Of a stretch of 43,727 nucleotides of DNA, positions 1 to 8,359 are shown in pieces. The position numbers were made by a program, and so were the translations under genes. The DNA comes from Bacteroidota bacterium (lineage in GTDB: Bacteria > Bacteroidota > Rhodothermia > Balneolales > Balneolaceae), in NCBI GenBank assembly GCA_003045995.1, contig PZPG01000005.1:8831-52557 (forward strand). Direction: 5' to 3'. The notes under the pieces are model-generated. The model had not been told where the DNA came from. It ran no database searches and saw nothing but the letters and a program-made list of their open reading frames with translations. Within the stretch, counting starts at the first letter, position 1, and the number at the start of each line of letters is the position of its first letter.

Positions 1-23
1 GGTAATTAGCGGCTCGGGAACCC

Positions 24-52
24 AACTCAATGACACTCCGACTCATTGAGTT
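24..52. repeat. Perfect 10-bp inverted repeat downstream of arcA
   Basis: The arms AACTCAATGA (24-33) and TCATTGAGTT (43-52) are exact reverse complements separated by 9 bases. The hairpin would form in the 3' tail of the arcA transcript, just beyond its tandem repeat. No T-run follows on the arcA sense strand, so it is not a classical intrinsic terminator. It could stabilise the transcript end or serve a gene to the left of the window. Confidence 0.6.
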
Positions 53-59
53 CATTGAA

Positions 60-119
60 TTCATGGACCTTCGCTTCATGGATCTTCGCTTCACGGAATC
101 TCGCTTTACGGAACTTAGC
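60..119 (-). repeat. 15-bp x4 tandem repeat spanning the arcA stop codon
   Basis: Four contiguous 15-bp units occupy 60-74, 75-89, 90-104 and 105-119 (plus-strand pattern TTCATGGAYCTTCGC with changes). The arcA stop codon (115-117) is inside the unit nearest the gene. The unit length keeps the frame, so each further unit places another in-frame TAA or TGA downstream on the arcA strand. A 9-bp duplication (ATTGAGTTC/ATTGAATTC) adjoins the array on its left. Confidence 0.85.
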
Positions 120-1359
120 TCCGCAACACGGGCAATGTCATACATCTCGCGCCGCCCCGCCCTCTGCAAAGTTCATGACCCTCAAACATAATGGCCACTT
201 TGCCCTCTTTTTCGGGGTCGAACCGTTTTCTGCCGGCATCATCAACCCCCTGAAACTCCCCGAGAAACGACTGCTGATCCATCACACGGTACCCGTGTTT
301 GTCTAACTCCTCGAACGTTTTCGTATTACGTTCATATCCAACCACAACCCCGGGTGCAAGACAAAACAGATTCGCTCCGTCTGTCCACTGTTCACGAAGC
401 TGATCTGTGTGACGCTCACCACCACATCGGATAAAATGAAGCGGTTTCCCAAGAACCTGCTCTAAAGCCTGCTTTAACGAAACATGTGTCTGCACCTGAA
501 CGCCATTGTTGCCCGAGGAGTAGATCTCCACTACATTGTGCTCTGTTTCGGTTATCGCCTGTGGGAAAACAACACATTCATCGTCATCGGCAAAGGTAAA
601 AATCGTGTCCAGATGCATCGAAGATCGCTTTTTCGGTATATCTACGGCCAAAACCTGCTCAACTCCTGTGGCAAACAACTGCTCTGCCACATGGATCAAA
701 CCGCTGAATGTTGTTCGTTCACTCATCCCCACCAGAACAACCTTCTCCGAAACCACCAACACATCCCCTCCCTCCAGAGACTGCCCTTTGGGAATAGAGA
801 TCGTTTTTTCCCTCACCGATGCAAATAACGGATGGTGCCTGGCGATCAACTCCATCAACAAGAACTCCCGCACTCTCGCCCGTTTTGCCGCGTTTGGCAG
901 GATGATGTGATCCCCGACAACGGCGGCAAGATCACGCGTAAAGATCAAATTTGGCGTCGGATGAAGCCGAAACCGCCCCCTCTCATGGATTCGCCCCTCA
1001 ATCGTAAAACGCAAAAGGTGGTCTGCATCCAGTTGTTTCAAATCTTCCAGCACCGGGTGCAGATTCTCGAAGTAAAGCTCCTGACTAAGTTGCTCCGCGA
1101 ACGACCTCCGAATGTCGGCATCCTGCATCGTCTCCCTTGCCAGGTCCGTGAGCTCCAGTATCGGAGCGTCGTCCGGCATCACCGTTCGAAACAGTTCCAG
1201 CATATCCAGATGCTCCCTTCGCGCATCCTCCTCAAAAATAATATCATCAAACAGAAGTTCATCTTTGGTTTCCGGATCGACCAGTGAGATCTCCGGCCCA
1301 GGCGTATGAACAATCACCCCCTGCAATCTGCCCGTTTCCGATGTGATGTGCAACTTCAT
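115..1359 (-). CDS. arcA: Arginine deiminase
   Basis: The 414-aa product matches arginine deiminase, which hydrolyses L-arginine to citrulline and ammonia in the cytoplasm. Visible guanidino-group-modifying motifs are FTRD (residues 140-143), EGGD (196-199), HLDT (249-252) and the C-terminal catalytic cysteine in the RCMTLP segment (Cys406). The length is normal for the family. The start, MKLHITSETG, fits the conserved N-terminus. No ornithine carbamoyltransferase or carbamate kinase gene lies next to it in the window, so a full ADI pathway operon is not shown here. It diverges from the SirB1-family gene across a 206-bp gap. Its stop codon lies in a 15-bp tandem repeat. Confidence 0.93.
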   Translation of the reverse strand: MKLHITSETGRLQGVIVHTPGPEISLVDPETKDELLFDDIIFEEDARREHLDMLELFRTVMPDDAPILELTDLARETMQDADIRRSFAEQLSQELYFENLHPVLEDLKQLDADHLLRFTIEGRIHERGRFRLHPTPNLIFTRDLAAVVGDHIILPNAAKRARVREFLLMELIARHHPLFASVREKTISIPKGQSLEGGDVLVVSEKVVLVGMSERTTFSGLIHVAEQLFATGVEQVLAVDIPKKRSSMHLDTIFTFADDDECVVFPQAITETEHNVVEIYSSGNNGVQVQTHVSLKQALEQVLGKPLHFIRCGGERHTDQLREQWTDGANLFCLAPGVVVGYERNTKTFEELDKHGYRVMDQQSFLGEFQGVDDAGRKRFDPEKEGKVAIMFEGHELCRGRGGARCMTLPVLRS

Positions 1360-1565
1360 AGATTTTTTCGTTCTTTTCCCTGAAAATACATGGTTCGCGG
1401 GGAATTTTCACCCTTATTTATTGGGTATCTTTTTTACCCGACATCTTATATTCCCGATCTGTCACAAAGTTCGTCTAACCCTTGCGAACGTTACAGCAAC
1501 CCTTTTTCGTTACGCCAAAAGAATTATCTTCTCTCTGCCATCGTCCATTCCAAATCCAGGTTGTG

Positions 1566-2432
1566 ATGTCCGTAAATGAAAGTGAGGTTCGTTCGCTGGT
1601 TTATCTTCTCGAGGATCCCGATCCATCCGTCCAGGACGGCATCAAATCCCGGTTTCTGGAACTAGGTGAACAGATCATCCCTATGCTGGATCGTTTCAAA
1701 AATGAAACCAATGCGGAACATGAGCGGACGTCCATCCGCGAAGTGATGTACGAACTCACACTCCATTCCGTTCTCGAAGATTTTACCGACCTGATTCAGC
1801 GGGGCGTCACATCACGAGAGGAACTCGAAGACGCTCTGCTCCTGATCTCACGCCTGGAGGAACCCACCCTCCGAACCGGAGAGTACAAACGCAAACTGGA
1901 TCAATTTGCCCGGGAGATCGGCCCTGAAATCTCCTACAACCCATCCCTCGAAGAGAAAATGAAGATCTTGCTCCGGTATGTATTCAAGGAGCTTCGCTTC
2001 CGGGGGGATGCAAAAAACTACCACAACTCCGACAACGCCTACTTGCACCGCGTAATTGACCGCCGGAAGGGATTGCCCATCATGCTTAGTATGGTTGTCA
2101 TCTTCCTCGCACGACGACTGCATTTGCCCTTCTACGGAGTAAACATGCCCATCCACTTTATGCTCATGTACCAACGGCCGGGCGGCAACATTCTCATCGA
2201 TCCGTTCGATGCAGGAAGAATCGTAAGCACCGACCAATGCTACTACTTCCTCAAAAGAAACAGCATCGACCCAAGACCGGAGCATCTGATCCGGGCCACC
2301 GAACTTCAAATTCTCGCACGGTGCATCCGCAATCTCATGCACAGCTACGCAAAAAAAGATCAAATGGAACGAGCCCAGGACCTTCAAATCATGCTGGACC
2401 TCACCGAACGCGCAGAAGAGACCTCGAAATAG
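1566..2432 (+). CDS. SirB1-family transglutaminase-like protein
   Basis: The reading frame is open from 1482, but the ATG at 1566 (MSVNESEVRS, 288 aa) is a better start because the upstream residues look like translated leader DNA. The middle (LEEKMKILLRYVFKE, then RRKGLPIMLSMVVIFLAR, then MPIHFMLMY and LIDPFDAGR) matches the SirB1/transglut_core2 family, a cysteine-protease-fold group with little known biochemistry. The N-terminal 100 residues are helical and carry a VQDGIKSRFLELGEQIIPML segment resembling a HEAT-like repeat. The gene is convergent with the glycosyltransferase gene, and its last codons are duplicated past the stop. Confidence 0.8.
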   Translation: MSVNESEVRSLVYLLEDPDPSVQDGIKSRFLELGEQIIPMLDRFKNETNAEHERTSIREVMYELTLHSVLEDFTDLIQRGVTSREELEDALLLISRLEEPTLRTGEYKRKLDQFAREIGPEISYNPSLEEKMKILLRYVFKELRFRGDAKNYHNSDNAYLHRVIDRRKGLPIMLSMVVIFLARRLHLPFYGVNMPIHFMLMYQRPGGNILIDPFDAGRIVSTDQCYYFLKRNSIDPRPEHLIRATELQILARCIRNLMHSYAKKDQMERAQDLQIMLDLTERAEETSK

Positions 2433-2451
2433 AGAAGAAACCTCGGAATAG
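2414..2451 (+). repeat. 19-bp x2 tandem repeat spanning the SirB1-family stop codon
   Basis: The unit AGAAGAGACCTCGAAATAG (2414-2432) is followed at once by AGAAGAAACCTCGGAATAG (2433-2451), with a decayed third start after it. The gene's TAG stop (2430-2432) is the last triplet of the first unit. Only two of the 19 positions differ. Confidence 0.85.
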
Positions 2452-2480
2452 AGAGAGACCCGGGCCGGGACATCACACCG

Positions 2481-5120
2481 TTAAAAAATCTGGAAATGCT
2501 TCAAGTCCGCTGAAAACCGTTTCGGATCCATCTGATGCGCCATCTTCAAAAACAACTCCGCCTCCTTCTCCTCCCCGGACTGCCGGTACAACTCCGACGC
2601 CAAAAACAACAAATCCGGACTGCTCGGATACCGCTTCAGCAGTGAATTCAACAGGCTCGCCGCCGCCTCCAGATCCTTATCCGCAATCGCAATCCGAAGC
2701 CGGAACAGATCAAACAGATCGTGCTTTTTCCCCGCCTTCTCCAAATAATAGCGGCATCGCGAATAGATATTCTTCTTAAAATAGTAGTGAATCATTAGCA
2801 CAAGCAACGACACAGGAAGCTCTGCCGAATCCAGCCGATCCTCGAGCGTGCGCATCAACTCGCGCTGATCAGCCATCACCAACGCCGAAATAATCGTAAT
2901 CCAATCTTCCGTTTCGTAATTCCCCCGCAAGATCTCCGTTTTCACCTCGCTGGTCAGGTACGCTTCAATCGCCTCCAGCCACTCCTTTTCAGGTTTTTCC
3001 GGGTTGATGGGAGAGCCTAACCGCTCAAAACGCTCCGCGGGCAAACCCTGATTTGGCAGGCTGTACTTCGGCACATCCCCCCACTTGTGCATATATGCCG
3101 CGCGATTGGCCCACTTCAGCTGCGGAACAAGTCGCAGTCCCATCAGATCGGAAACCGCCGGATCAACGAGTTGCACCGTGGTAAGTCCCGAGGCACAAAT
3201 TCTGCCTCCGTCCGCCACAATCTGCCGGCACAGATCCTCCATCTCGAAATAGACAGGGAAAAAGGACTCATCAAACCGAATATTTGCATCCTTTCGAAGC
3301 ATAAAACAGGCACTGTCTGCCATGGTAAGAGGAATTCGTTTTTTTCCGGACGCGCGTTCCGGCAACTGCTCCTCATTACGGCTATCCTCAATCATCGGCA
3401 CACTCATCACCACCTCCGAATCGGAATCCAGCAGATCTTTCAGGTGGTTGATCGTATCCGGCTCGACCTCTGTATCGGTGTGAAGTATCATACGGTAATT
3501 ACCATGCGCAGCATCCAACCCGATATTCACAGACGCCCCAAATCCCCGGTTCGACACTTGCGAAAACACCCTGATATTCAAAAAATTATCCTGTTTGAGC
3601 TGCTCGAGGTAGTTCACCGTGTCGTCCAGGCTCGCATTGTCGATTACAAGCAATTCGGTCGTCTTCGGATCAGCCGCAGCAGAAAGATAGATCAGCGCAT
3701 TCTCCAGAAGAGCCTTTCCGTGTCCCGTTGTCGGGATGATGACAGAGCACTCTATCTCCTCCTCCGAAAGCCGGGGGGTTGGTGCGGCTTTTTCCACGCC
3801 GGTGCCAGTCGTTTCCTCACCCTTCTCTTGAACCACCCCTGAACCACCCGCAGCATCCTTTGCGCCGGACACCCTCTCCTCTCCGGATGACCCTTCCTCC
3901 CCAGACGAGCCACCTAACCCGGACTCTCCTTCCGTCCCAGATGAACCTTCCCATCCGTACTCTCCCTCCACTTCAGACGATCCACCTACCCCGGATCCTC
4001 CTTCCGCCCCGGACCCTCCTTTCGCTCCATAGCCATCTTCCCCTCCGGATCCTCCTTCCGCCCCGGATCCTCCTTCCGTCCAGGACGAACCTTCCCCTCC
4101 GTACTCTTCACTCATACCCGATACAGCACCTGTCCCAGGCGTAGCACGCTGCTCATTCTGTCCTTCCACCAGATCTGTATCAAACAGAGAACGCTCTTTT
4201 AATTTGTATTTCAGCTCTGAAGCTTCCACATGGCGCCGCAACCGTTCGAGCAGAAAGATCTTCATCTTGGTTGCTTCTTTGTCTCCGGGATTGCGCTGCA
4301 AATAAGAGGATACCAGTTTCAGCGCCTCGGAATGATCCCCTTTGCGAATCCATTCCGCCGCCTCCTTCAATTGATTCTGATCCGCAGAGATCCGCTTATC
4401 ATCCGTTTCCAGCGAAAACAAACGTTCCAAAATGTGGGCACGTTTTTTGGGATCTCCATCCCCTGTTGTGGGTCGTAATGCAGAAAACAAAAACTCCTGC
4501 GCATCCCGCGTTCGTAGCGGATGATCCACATCTCGGGAAACCACAAAAAACGGATCAATCATCCGGCTTTGATGCCCAGGGTACAGTCGCAATGCTAGTT
4601 CAGCCCCAAAATGTTGCTCCAAAAACGGATTAAAATAGAGGTCCCGGGCATCGATTCTCTCCCGGTTCCAAAGAAAACATTCATCCGGAGGCATCAGACC
4701 ACCCTGAATTTTCTCCATCCACTCTTCATGAGTCATCGGAAGCCGTACATCCAAACTCCAAAACGATTCCATCTCACCTTCTGCTCTTTTGAGCGTATCC
4801 TCCAGGAGCATTTCCCGGAAATGCTGCGCTTTGGTCGGCACCCAGATATACGTACCGTTTGCCTGGGAGAGTGCTTCATTTAAACAATTTCCCCGACCAT
4901 ACGGTACCTCGCGCTCATAGAGGAAAAACGCATCATTACCGGTCTCGAGCACCGCATCCGAAACGCTCTTTTTTGCGGCGGGTGGCATCCCATCATCAAT
5001 TATAATCACTTCCACAGAACGGGTTTGAAGCGAACCCAAATCCGCAATCAATTTTAACAGCGTATCCTCGGGGAGATGAGATGTGAGAAGAATGGATAAT
5101 TTGACTCGTTCCGGTATCAT
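2481..5120 (-). CDS. Two-domain GT2 glycosyltransferase with TPR segments and repeat linker
   Basis: This is an 879-aa protein. Residues 1-215 have a GT-A-like fold (LSILLTSH, then VIIIDDG), but the place where a GT2 enzyme carries its DxD reads WVPTKA (93-98), so this half may be inactive. Residues 230-320 look like helical TPR repeats. Residues 336-425 are a Gly/Ser/Glu linker built of fifteen 6-residue units. The second GT2 domain starts at CSVIIPT (458), has VIDNAS (492-497) and carries a DxD-like TDTE (548-551), so it is the probable catalytic half. The C-terminus (about 750-879) is TPR-like. It transfers an unknown sugar, probably in surface glycan synthesis. The start lies 9 bp after the MarR gene, so the two are likely co-transcribed. 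Confidence 0.8.
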   Translation of the reverse strand: MIPERVKLSILLTSHLPEDTLLKLIADLGSLQTRSVEVIIIDDGMPPAAKKSVSDAVLETGNDAFFLYEREVPYGRGNCLNEALSQANGTYIWVPTKAQHFREMLLEDTLKRAEGEMESFWSLDVRLPMTHEEWMEKIQGGLMPPDECFLWNRERIDARDLYFNPFLEQHFGAELALRLYPGHQSRMIDPFFVVSRDVDHPLRTRDAQEFLFSALRPTTGDGDPKKRAHILERLFSLETDDKRISADQNQLKEAAEWIRKGDHSEALKLVSSYLQRNPGDKEATKMKIFLLERLRRHVEASELKYKLKERSLFDTDLVEGQNEQRATPGTGAVSGMSEEYGGEGSSWTEGGSGAEGGSGGEDGYGAKGGSGAEGGSGVGGSSEVEGEYGWEGSSGTEGESGLGGSSGEEGSSGEERVSGAKDAAGGSGVVQEKGEETTGTGVEKAAPTPRLSEEEIECSVIIPTTGHGKALLENALIYLSAAADPKTTELLVIDNASLDDTVNYLEQLKQDNFLNIRVFSQVSNRGFGASVNIGLDAAHGNYRMILHTDTEVEPDTINHLKDLLDSDSEVVMSVPMIEDSRNEEQLPERASGKKRIPLTMADSACFMLRKDANIRFDESFFPVYFEMEDLCRQIVADGGRICASGLTTVQLVDPAVSDLMGLRLVPQLKWANRAAYMHKWGDVPKYSLPNQGLPAERFERLGSPINPEKPEKEWLEAIEAYLTSEVKTEILRGNYETEDWITIISALVMADQRELMRTLEDRLDSAELPVSLLVLMIHYYFKKNIYSRCRYYLEKAGKKHDLFDLFRLRIAIADKDLEAAASLLNSLLKRYPSSPDLLFLASELYRQSGEEKEAELFLKMAHQMDPKRFSADLKHFQIF
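3846..4115 (-). repeat. 18-bp x15 in-frame tandem repeat in the GT2 gene
   Basis: This segment encodes residues 336-425, about fifteen 6-residue units of the type (A/T)EGGSG with variants such as GEDGYG, VEGEYG and EEGSSG. The period is 18 bp, so the frame is kept. The result is a flexible, acidic, glycine-rich linker between the two glycosyltransferase halves. Confidence 0.8.
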
Positions 5121-5129
5121 AGAGTTCTC

Positions 5130-5555
5130 TTACGGCTTTTTCTGTTCCAGTTTTTGCAATTCTGCCGACCCGTACTGCAGCAGCTTGCCGGTGGTCTCTG
5201 TAAATTTATCACCCACTTGGTTCAGAACCTCTTCCCACGCCTCTTGATAGATCTTTTTACCTTTTTTTGCGACGTTTTTACCCTCTTCGGTTAACGTTAC
5301 CATTGAAGAGTACCCATTTCTCTCCCGGGTAAGCAATCCCTCTTTTTCCAGCTTCTGCAAAAACCGCGTAATCGTAGAGGGCGCCAGAAACAACTGCTCC
5401 GACAATGTCTTTTGCGAACATTTTCCCTGTTCGTCGAGCGTGATGAGTAACTCGATATAGGATACAGCAAAACCAAGACTCTTGAGCCTGGCATCAAAAT
5501 AAGCCGTCATTTCACGGGAAAAGCGATTTAGAAGAAGGTGGAATTCTGGAAGCAT
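5130..5555 (-). CDS. MarR-family transcriptional regulator
   Basis: The 141-aa protein has the MarR winged-helix layout. An N-terminal dimerisation helix is followed by CSQKTLSEQLFLAPSTITRFLQKLEKEGLLTR-type recognition and wing regions (about residues 47-80, described here by their start and end), then a C-terminal helix. MarR proteins are dimeric, ligand-responsive repressors. It is the first gene of an operon with the glycosyltransferase (9-bp gap). Directly upstream, between it and scpA, lies a pair of nested inverted repeats that could be its operator, suggesting autoregulation. The ligand is unknown. Confidence 0.85.
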   Translation of the reverse strand: MLPEFHLLLNRFSREMTAYFDARLKSLGFAVSYIELLITLDEQGKCSQKTLSEQLFLAPSTITRFLQKLEKEGLLTRERNGYSSMVTLTEEGKNVAKKGKKIYQEAWEEVLNQVGDKFTETTGKLLQYGSAELQKLEQKKP

Positions 5556-5560
5556 ATGAC

Positions 5561-5627
5561 ACTTGTATATGCAACGAAAATCAACAATTCGAAGGCATTA
5601 TACAAGTTGTTTTTTGGTTGATTTTCG
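5561..5627. promoter_or_regulatory. Two interleaved inverted repeats, candidate MarR operator
   Basis: The first repeat is ACTTGTATATGC (5561-5572) paired with GCATTATACAAGT (5595-5607), exact except for one inserted base. The second is CGAAAATCAAC (5575-5585) paired exactly with GTTGATTTTCG (5617-5627). They interleave in the gap between the MarR start codon (5553-5555) and scpA. The placement suits an autoregulatory operator, but binding is inferred. Confidence 0.5.
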
Positions 5628-5691
5628 ATTCATTCCGGCTTTCGCGATATTCCGTATACTTGTGAACCTACCATCAACCCCAATCCTTACA

Positions 5692-6465
5692 ATGTATAAA
5701 ATTCGTCTGAAAAACTTCGAGGGGCCGCTGGATCTGCTACTCTTTTTCATCAAGCGCGACGAACTCGATATCTACGACATTCCGGTGGCACACATCACAG
5801 AGGAATTTTTGTCATACATCCGGCTGCTGGAGGAGCTGGATCTGGATGTGGCAAGCGAATTTATCTACATGGCCAGCCTGCTCATGTCCATTAAGGCGCG
5901 GATGTTGCTCCCTGTGGAGGAAAGCGAGGAGGAGGGGGTTCTGGATGAAAACGATCCGCGGTACGAGCTGGTGCAAAAGCTACTGGAGTACAAGAGGTAC
6001 AAGGAGATGGCCGGCAAGCTTGCAGACTCGGAGGAGGAGGTTCGAAAACGATATTCAAGGGGATTTGCGGATGCAGACACAGTTCAAAAGGAAACCACCG
6101 GAGAGGCGCTCAAAGATGTGACGTTATTCGATCTGATCGCCGCGTTTCACAAAGTTTTGGCAGATATCAAACGACAGAACCATGTTCACCGGGTGGATCG
6201 GGTGGAGTTTACGATCGAAAAGCAGTCCTCGGTGGTACTCGAAATGTTGCAAAAGCGGGGGCGTAGTTCGTTCCGATCAATGGTATCCAGTTTTTCCGGG
6301 GTGATGGAAGTCGTTGTAACGTTTTTAGCGGTCCTTGAGATGGTGAAAGAGCAGCAGATCGATCTCTACCTGGAAAACGAGACAGGGGACCCGACCGATT
6401 TTTATCTCGATTTGAAACCGATCGATGAGATGCTAGGAGAAAACAACCCCCCTGTGACGTCGTAA
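5692..6465 (+). CDS. scpA: Segregation and condensation protein A
   Basis: The best start is the ATG at 5692 (MYKIRLKNFEGPLDLLLFF, 257 aa); the open frame extends to 5563, but those codons overlap the putative operator. The FEGPLDLLL N-terminus and the following helices (DELDIYDIPVAHITEEFLSY, SLLMSIKARMLLP) are diagnostic for ScpA, the kleisin that bridges SMC heads in the bacterial condensin. The C-terminal winged-helix region (about 180-240) is present. The scpB partner is not in the window. The M28 gene begins 20 bp downstream on the same strand. Confidence 0.93.
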   Translation: MYKIRLKNFEGPLDLLLFFIKRDELDIYDIPVAHITEEFLSYIRLLEELDLDVASEFIYMASLLMSIKARMLLPVEESEEEGVLDENDPRYELVQKLLEYKRYKEMAGKLADSEEEVRKRYSRGFADADTVQKETTGEALKDVTLFDLIAAFHKVLADIKRQNHVHRVDRVEFTIEKQSSVVLEMLQKRGRSSFRSMVSSFSGVMEVVVTFLAVLEMVKEQQIDLYLENETGDPTDFYLDLKPIDEMLGENNPPVTS

Positions 6466-6484
6466 GTTTGGTAAAAAAGGCACT

Positions 6485-8317
6485 ATGATGAAAAAATGGA
6501 TCGATCGTTTTGGGTTTAGGTTTGGATTTGGGTTTCAGTTTTTGGTGATATTCGCGTTCATGGTGGTTGCCGTGCTCGGTTTTATCGTTGGGCTTGGACC
6601 TGCTGCTACCTGGGGTGATGGAAGAGCTGAAGGACTTAAAAACCCTGAATGGCTCAGCGCTTCTGACCGGTTGTATGCGTTTGCCGATGAGATAACGCCT
6701 GATCGGTTGCGTACTACATTGTTTGTGCTGGCAGATGATTCGATGGCCGGTAGGGAAACCGGAACTCCTGCCGAATGGAAAGCAGTAGAGATGATTGCAT
6801 CACACTATCTTGATGCGGGAATTGATCCATGTGCAAACTTGGACGAAGACGCAGGGTTACTCGATTTCCTGCAACCATACCCCCTGCAGGCACTTCGTCG
6901 GGATTCGCTGGTGTATGAAGTTCAATTCGGGGATAAGGTAGTTCGATCCACCGAGTCGGGTCGTTCATCAGCCGATTTCACACGAATTTTTGGCGGGGCG
7001 GAAGTACTGGACGCACCCATCGAATTTGCAGGATTTGGATTATACGACCCGGACCGTGGGATCCGCCACTGGGAGAAAAACTCAGCCAAAAAACGATTCG
7101 TACTCATTTTCGATGAGGTGCCTGATTTCACCCCCTCCCCCTCCTCAACACCCCCCTCAACGACCTCAACACCCCACTCAACGACCTCAACACCCGTCGC
7201 CAAACCCATTACCGAACGTATGCGGGACGGAACACTTTTGCGGGATCCCGGAATCGCAGGCATCTTAAAAATCACATCTGCCGATCCTGCGAAGTACGAA
7301 GCAAAAGACCAAGAAAACCGTCTCACATTTAACAAACCGGAGAATATTCAACCGGCAAATGAGTCCTCAAACAATCTTTCCACGCGTTTTTCGGGGTACG
7401 TTGGCTCGGTGCATCCCGAAATGGCAGCCAAACTCCTTGGTCTGTCATCAACCGCCGAATTGGAAACCATTCGCAAACAGATCACCCAAAACCCAAACGA
7501 CTTTACGTCCAGACAAACTGGTGTATCCCTCTCTTATCAGCCATTCGAGCGTATCGCCCCATTCACTTCCCACAACATAGCCGCCTGCCTCGAAGGTGCA
7601 GATCCGGAATTGCGAGACGAAACCGTGGTGATTATGGCTCACCTGGATCATATTGGAATCGGATCACCCGATCTGGATGGTGATCGCATTTACAACGGTG
7701 CAGACGACAACGGTTCCGGCACGTCCGCCCTGATGACTATTGCACAAATCTTCCAGCAGGCAGCCGATGAGGGAGTTCGACCGCGCCGGTCGCTTTTGTT
7801 TCTTCACGTTTCCGGCGAGGAGAAGGGGCTACTTGGGTCGCGGTACTACTCCAATCACCCTGTGATCCCGATCGAAAGAACAACTACTGCATTTAATATT
7901 GATATGATTGGGCGCAGCGACAGTAAACATCTTCAGCAAGGGGTTACCGAATATGTGTATTTGATTGGGGGTGATATCATTTCATCCGAGCTGGATAGAA
8001 TGGTGGTGACCGCCAATGAGAAAACATCACGCTATCTGCTAGACAGAGGGTATAATGACCTGAATGATCCGAATCAGTTCTATCGGCGTAGCGATCACTG
8101 GAATTTTGGCCGGTTTGGGGTGCCGTTTGTGTTTTTCTTTACCGGAGTGCACGAAGATTACCATCAGCCGGGGGATCATGCCGAAAAGATCGACTTTGAA
8201 AAGCTCGCAGGGGTGTCGAAAATTATTTTTGGTTCTGTGATTGAGGCAGCCAATAGCGACACCAAACCACAGGTAGATAATCAGGCGTTTATTGAAGCAA
8301 CCAACGGGCGGCGCTGA
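6485..8317 (+). CDS. M28-family zinc peptidase, exported
   Basis: The 610-aa protein begins with a hydrophobic segment (residues 17-40), either a signal peptide or an anchor. The catalytic domain is C-terminal, with MAHLDHIG (His386), GADDNGSGT, SGEEKG (Glu445/446), NIDMIG and a late HEDYHQPGDH segment that supplies further metal ligands. This is the M28 di-zinc aminopeptidase pattern. An N-terminal accessory region of about 300 residues precedes it and contains a Ser/Thr/Pro linker from a 21-bp repeat. AAAAAGG, 6 bp before the ATG, is a plausible ribosome binding site. It probably degrades peptides in the periplasm or outside the cell. A second ATG at 6488 is an equal alternative start. Confidence 0.88.
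   Translation: MMKKWIDRFGFRFGFGFQFLVIFAFMVVAVLGFIVGLGPAATWGDGRAEGLKNPEWLSASDRLYAFADEITPDRLRTTLFVLADDSMAGRETGTPAEWKAVEMIASHYLDAGIDPCANLDEDAGLLDFLQPYPLQALRRDSLVYEVQFGDKVVRSTESGRSSADFTRIFGGAEVLDAPIEFAGFGLYDPDRGIRHWEKNSAKKRFVLIFDEVPDFTPSPSSTPPSTTSTPHSTTSTPVAKPITERMRDGTLLRDPGIAGILKITSADPAKYEAKDQENRLTFNKPENIQPANESSNNLSTRFSGYVGSVHPEMAAKLLGLSSTAELETIRKQITQNPNDFTSRQTGVSLSYQPFERIAPFTSHNIAACLEGADPELRDETVVIMAHLDHIGIGSPDLDGDRIYNGADDNGSGTSALMTIAQIFQQAADEGVRPRRSLLFLHVSGEEKGLLGSRYYSNHPVIPIERTTTAFNIDMIGRSDSKHLQQGVTEYVYLIGGDIISSELDRMVVTANEKTSRYLLDRGYNDLNDPNQFYRRSDHWNFGRFGVPFVFFFTGVHEDYHQPGDHAEKIDFEKLAGVSKIIFGSVIEAANSDTKPQVDNQAFIEATNGRR
7143..7200 (+). repeat. 21-bp x2.5 in-frame repeat in the M28 gene
   Basis: Units occupy 7143-7163 and 7164-7184, with a partial third to 7200. 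They encode a 7-residue Ser/Thr/Pro pattern (STPPSTT, STPHSTT, STPV) in the accessory region before the peptidase domain. The two complete units differ at one base, which suggests a recent duplication. Confidence 0.8.
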
Positions 8318-8359
8318 CGGATAGAGTGAGTATAAGATCTACAACCACCCCCACAGCCT

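Noticed and set aside
60-119. CRISPR array
   Set aside because: The 15-bp units are contiguous with no spacers, and no cas gene is present. The same holds for the other arrays.
2237-4144. Plus-strand open frames opposite the SirB1-family and glycosyltransferase genes
   Set aside because: Composition is Pro/Thr/Ser-rich or Leu/Arg-rich, as expected for the antisense of Gly/Glu-rich repeats, and there are no domain-like features.
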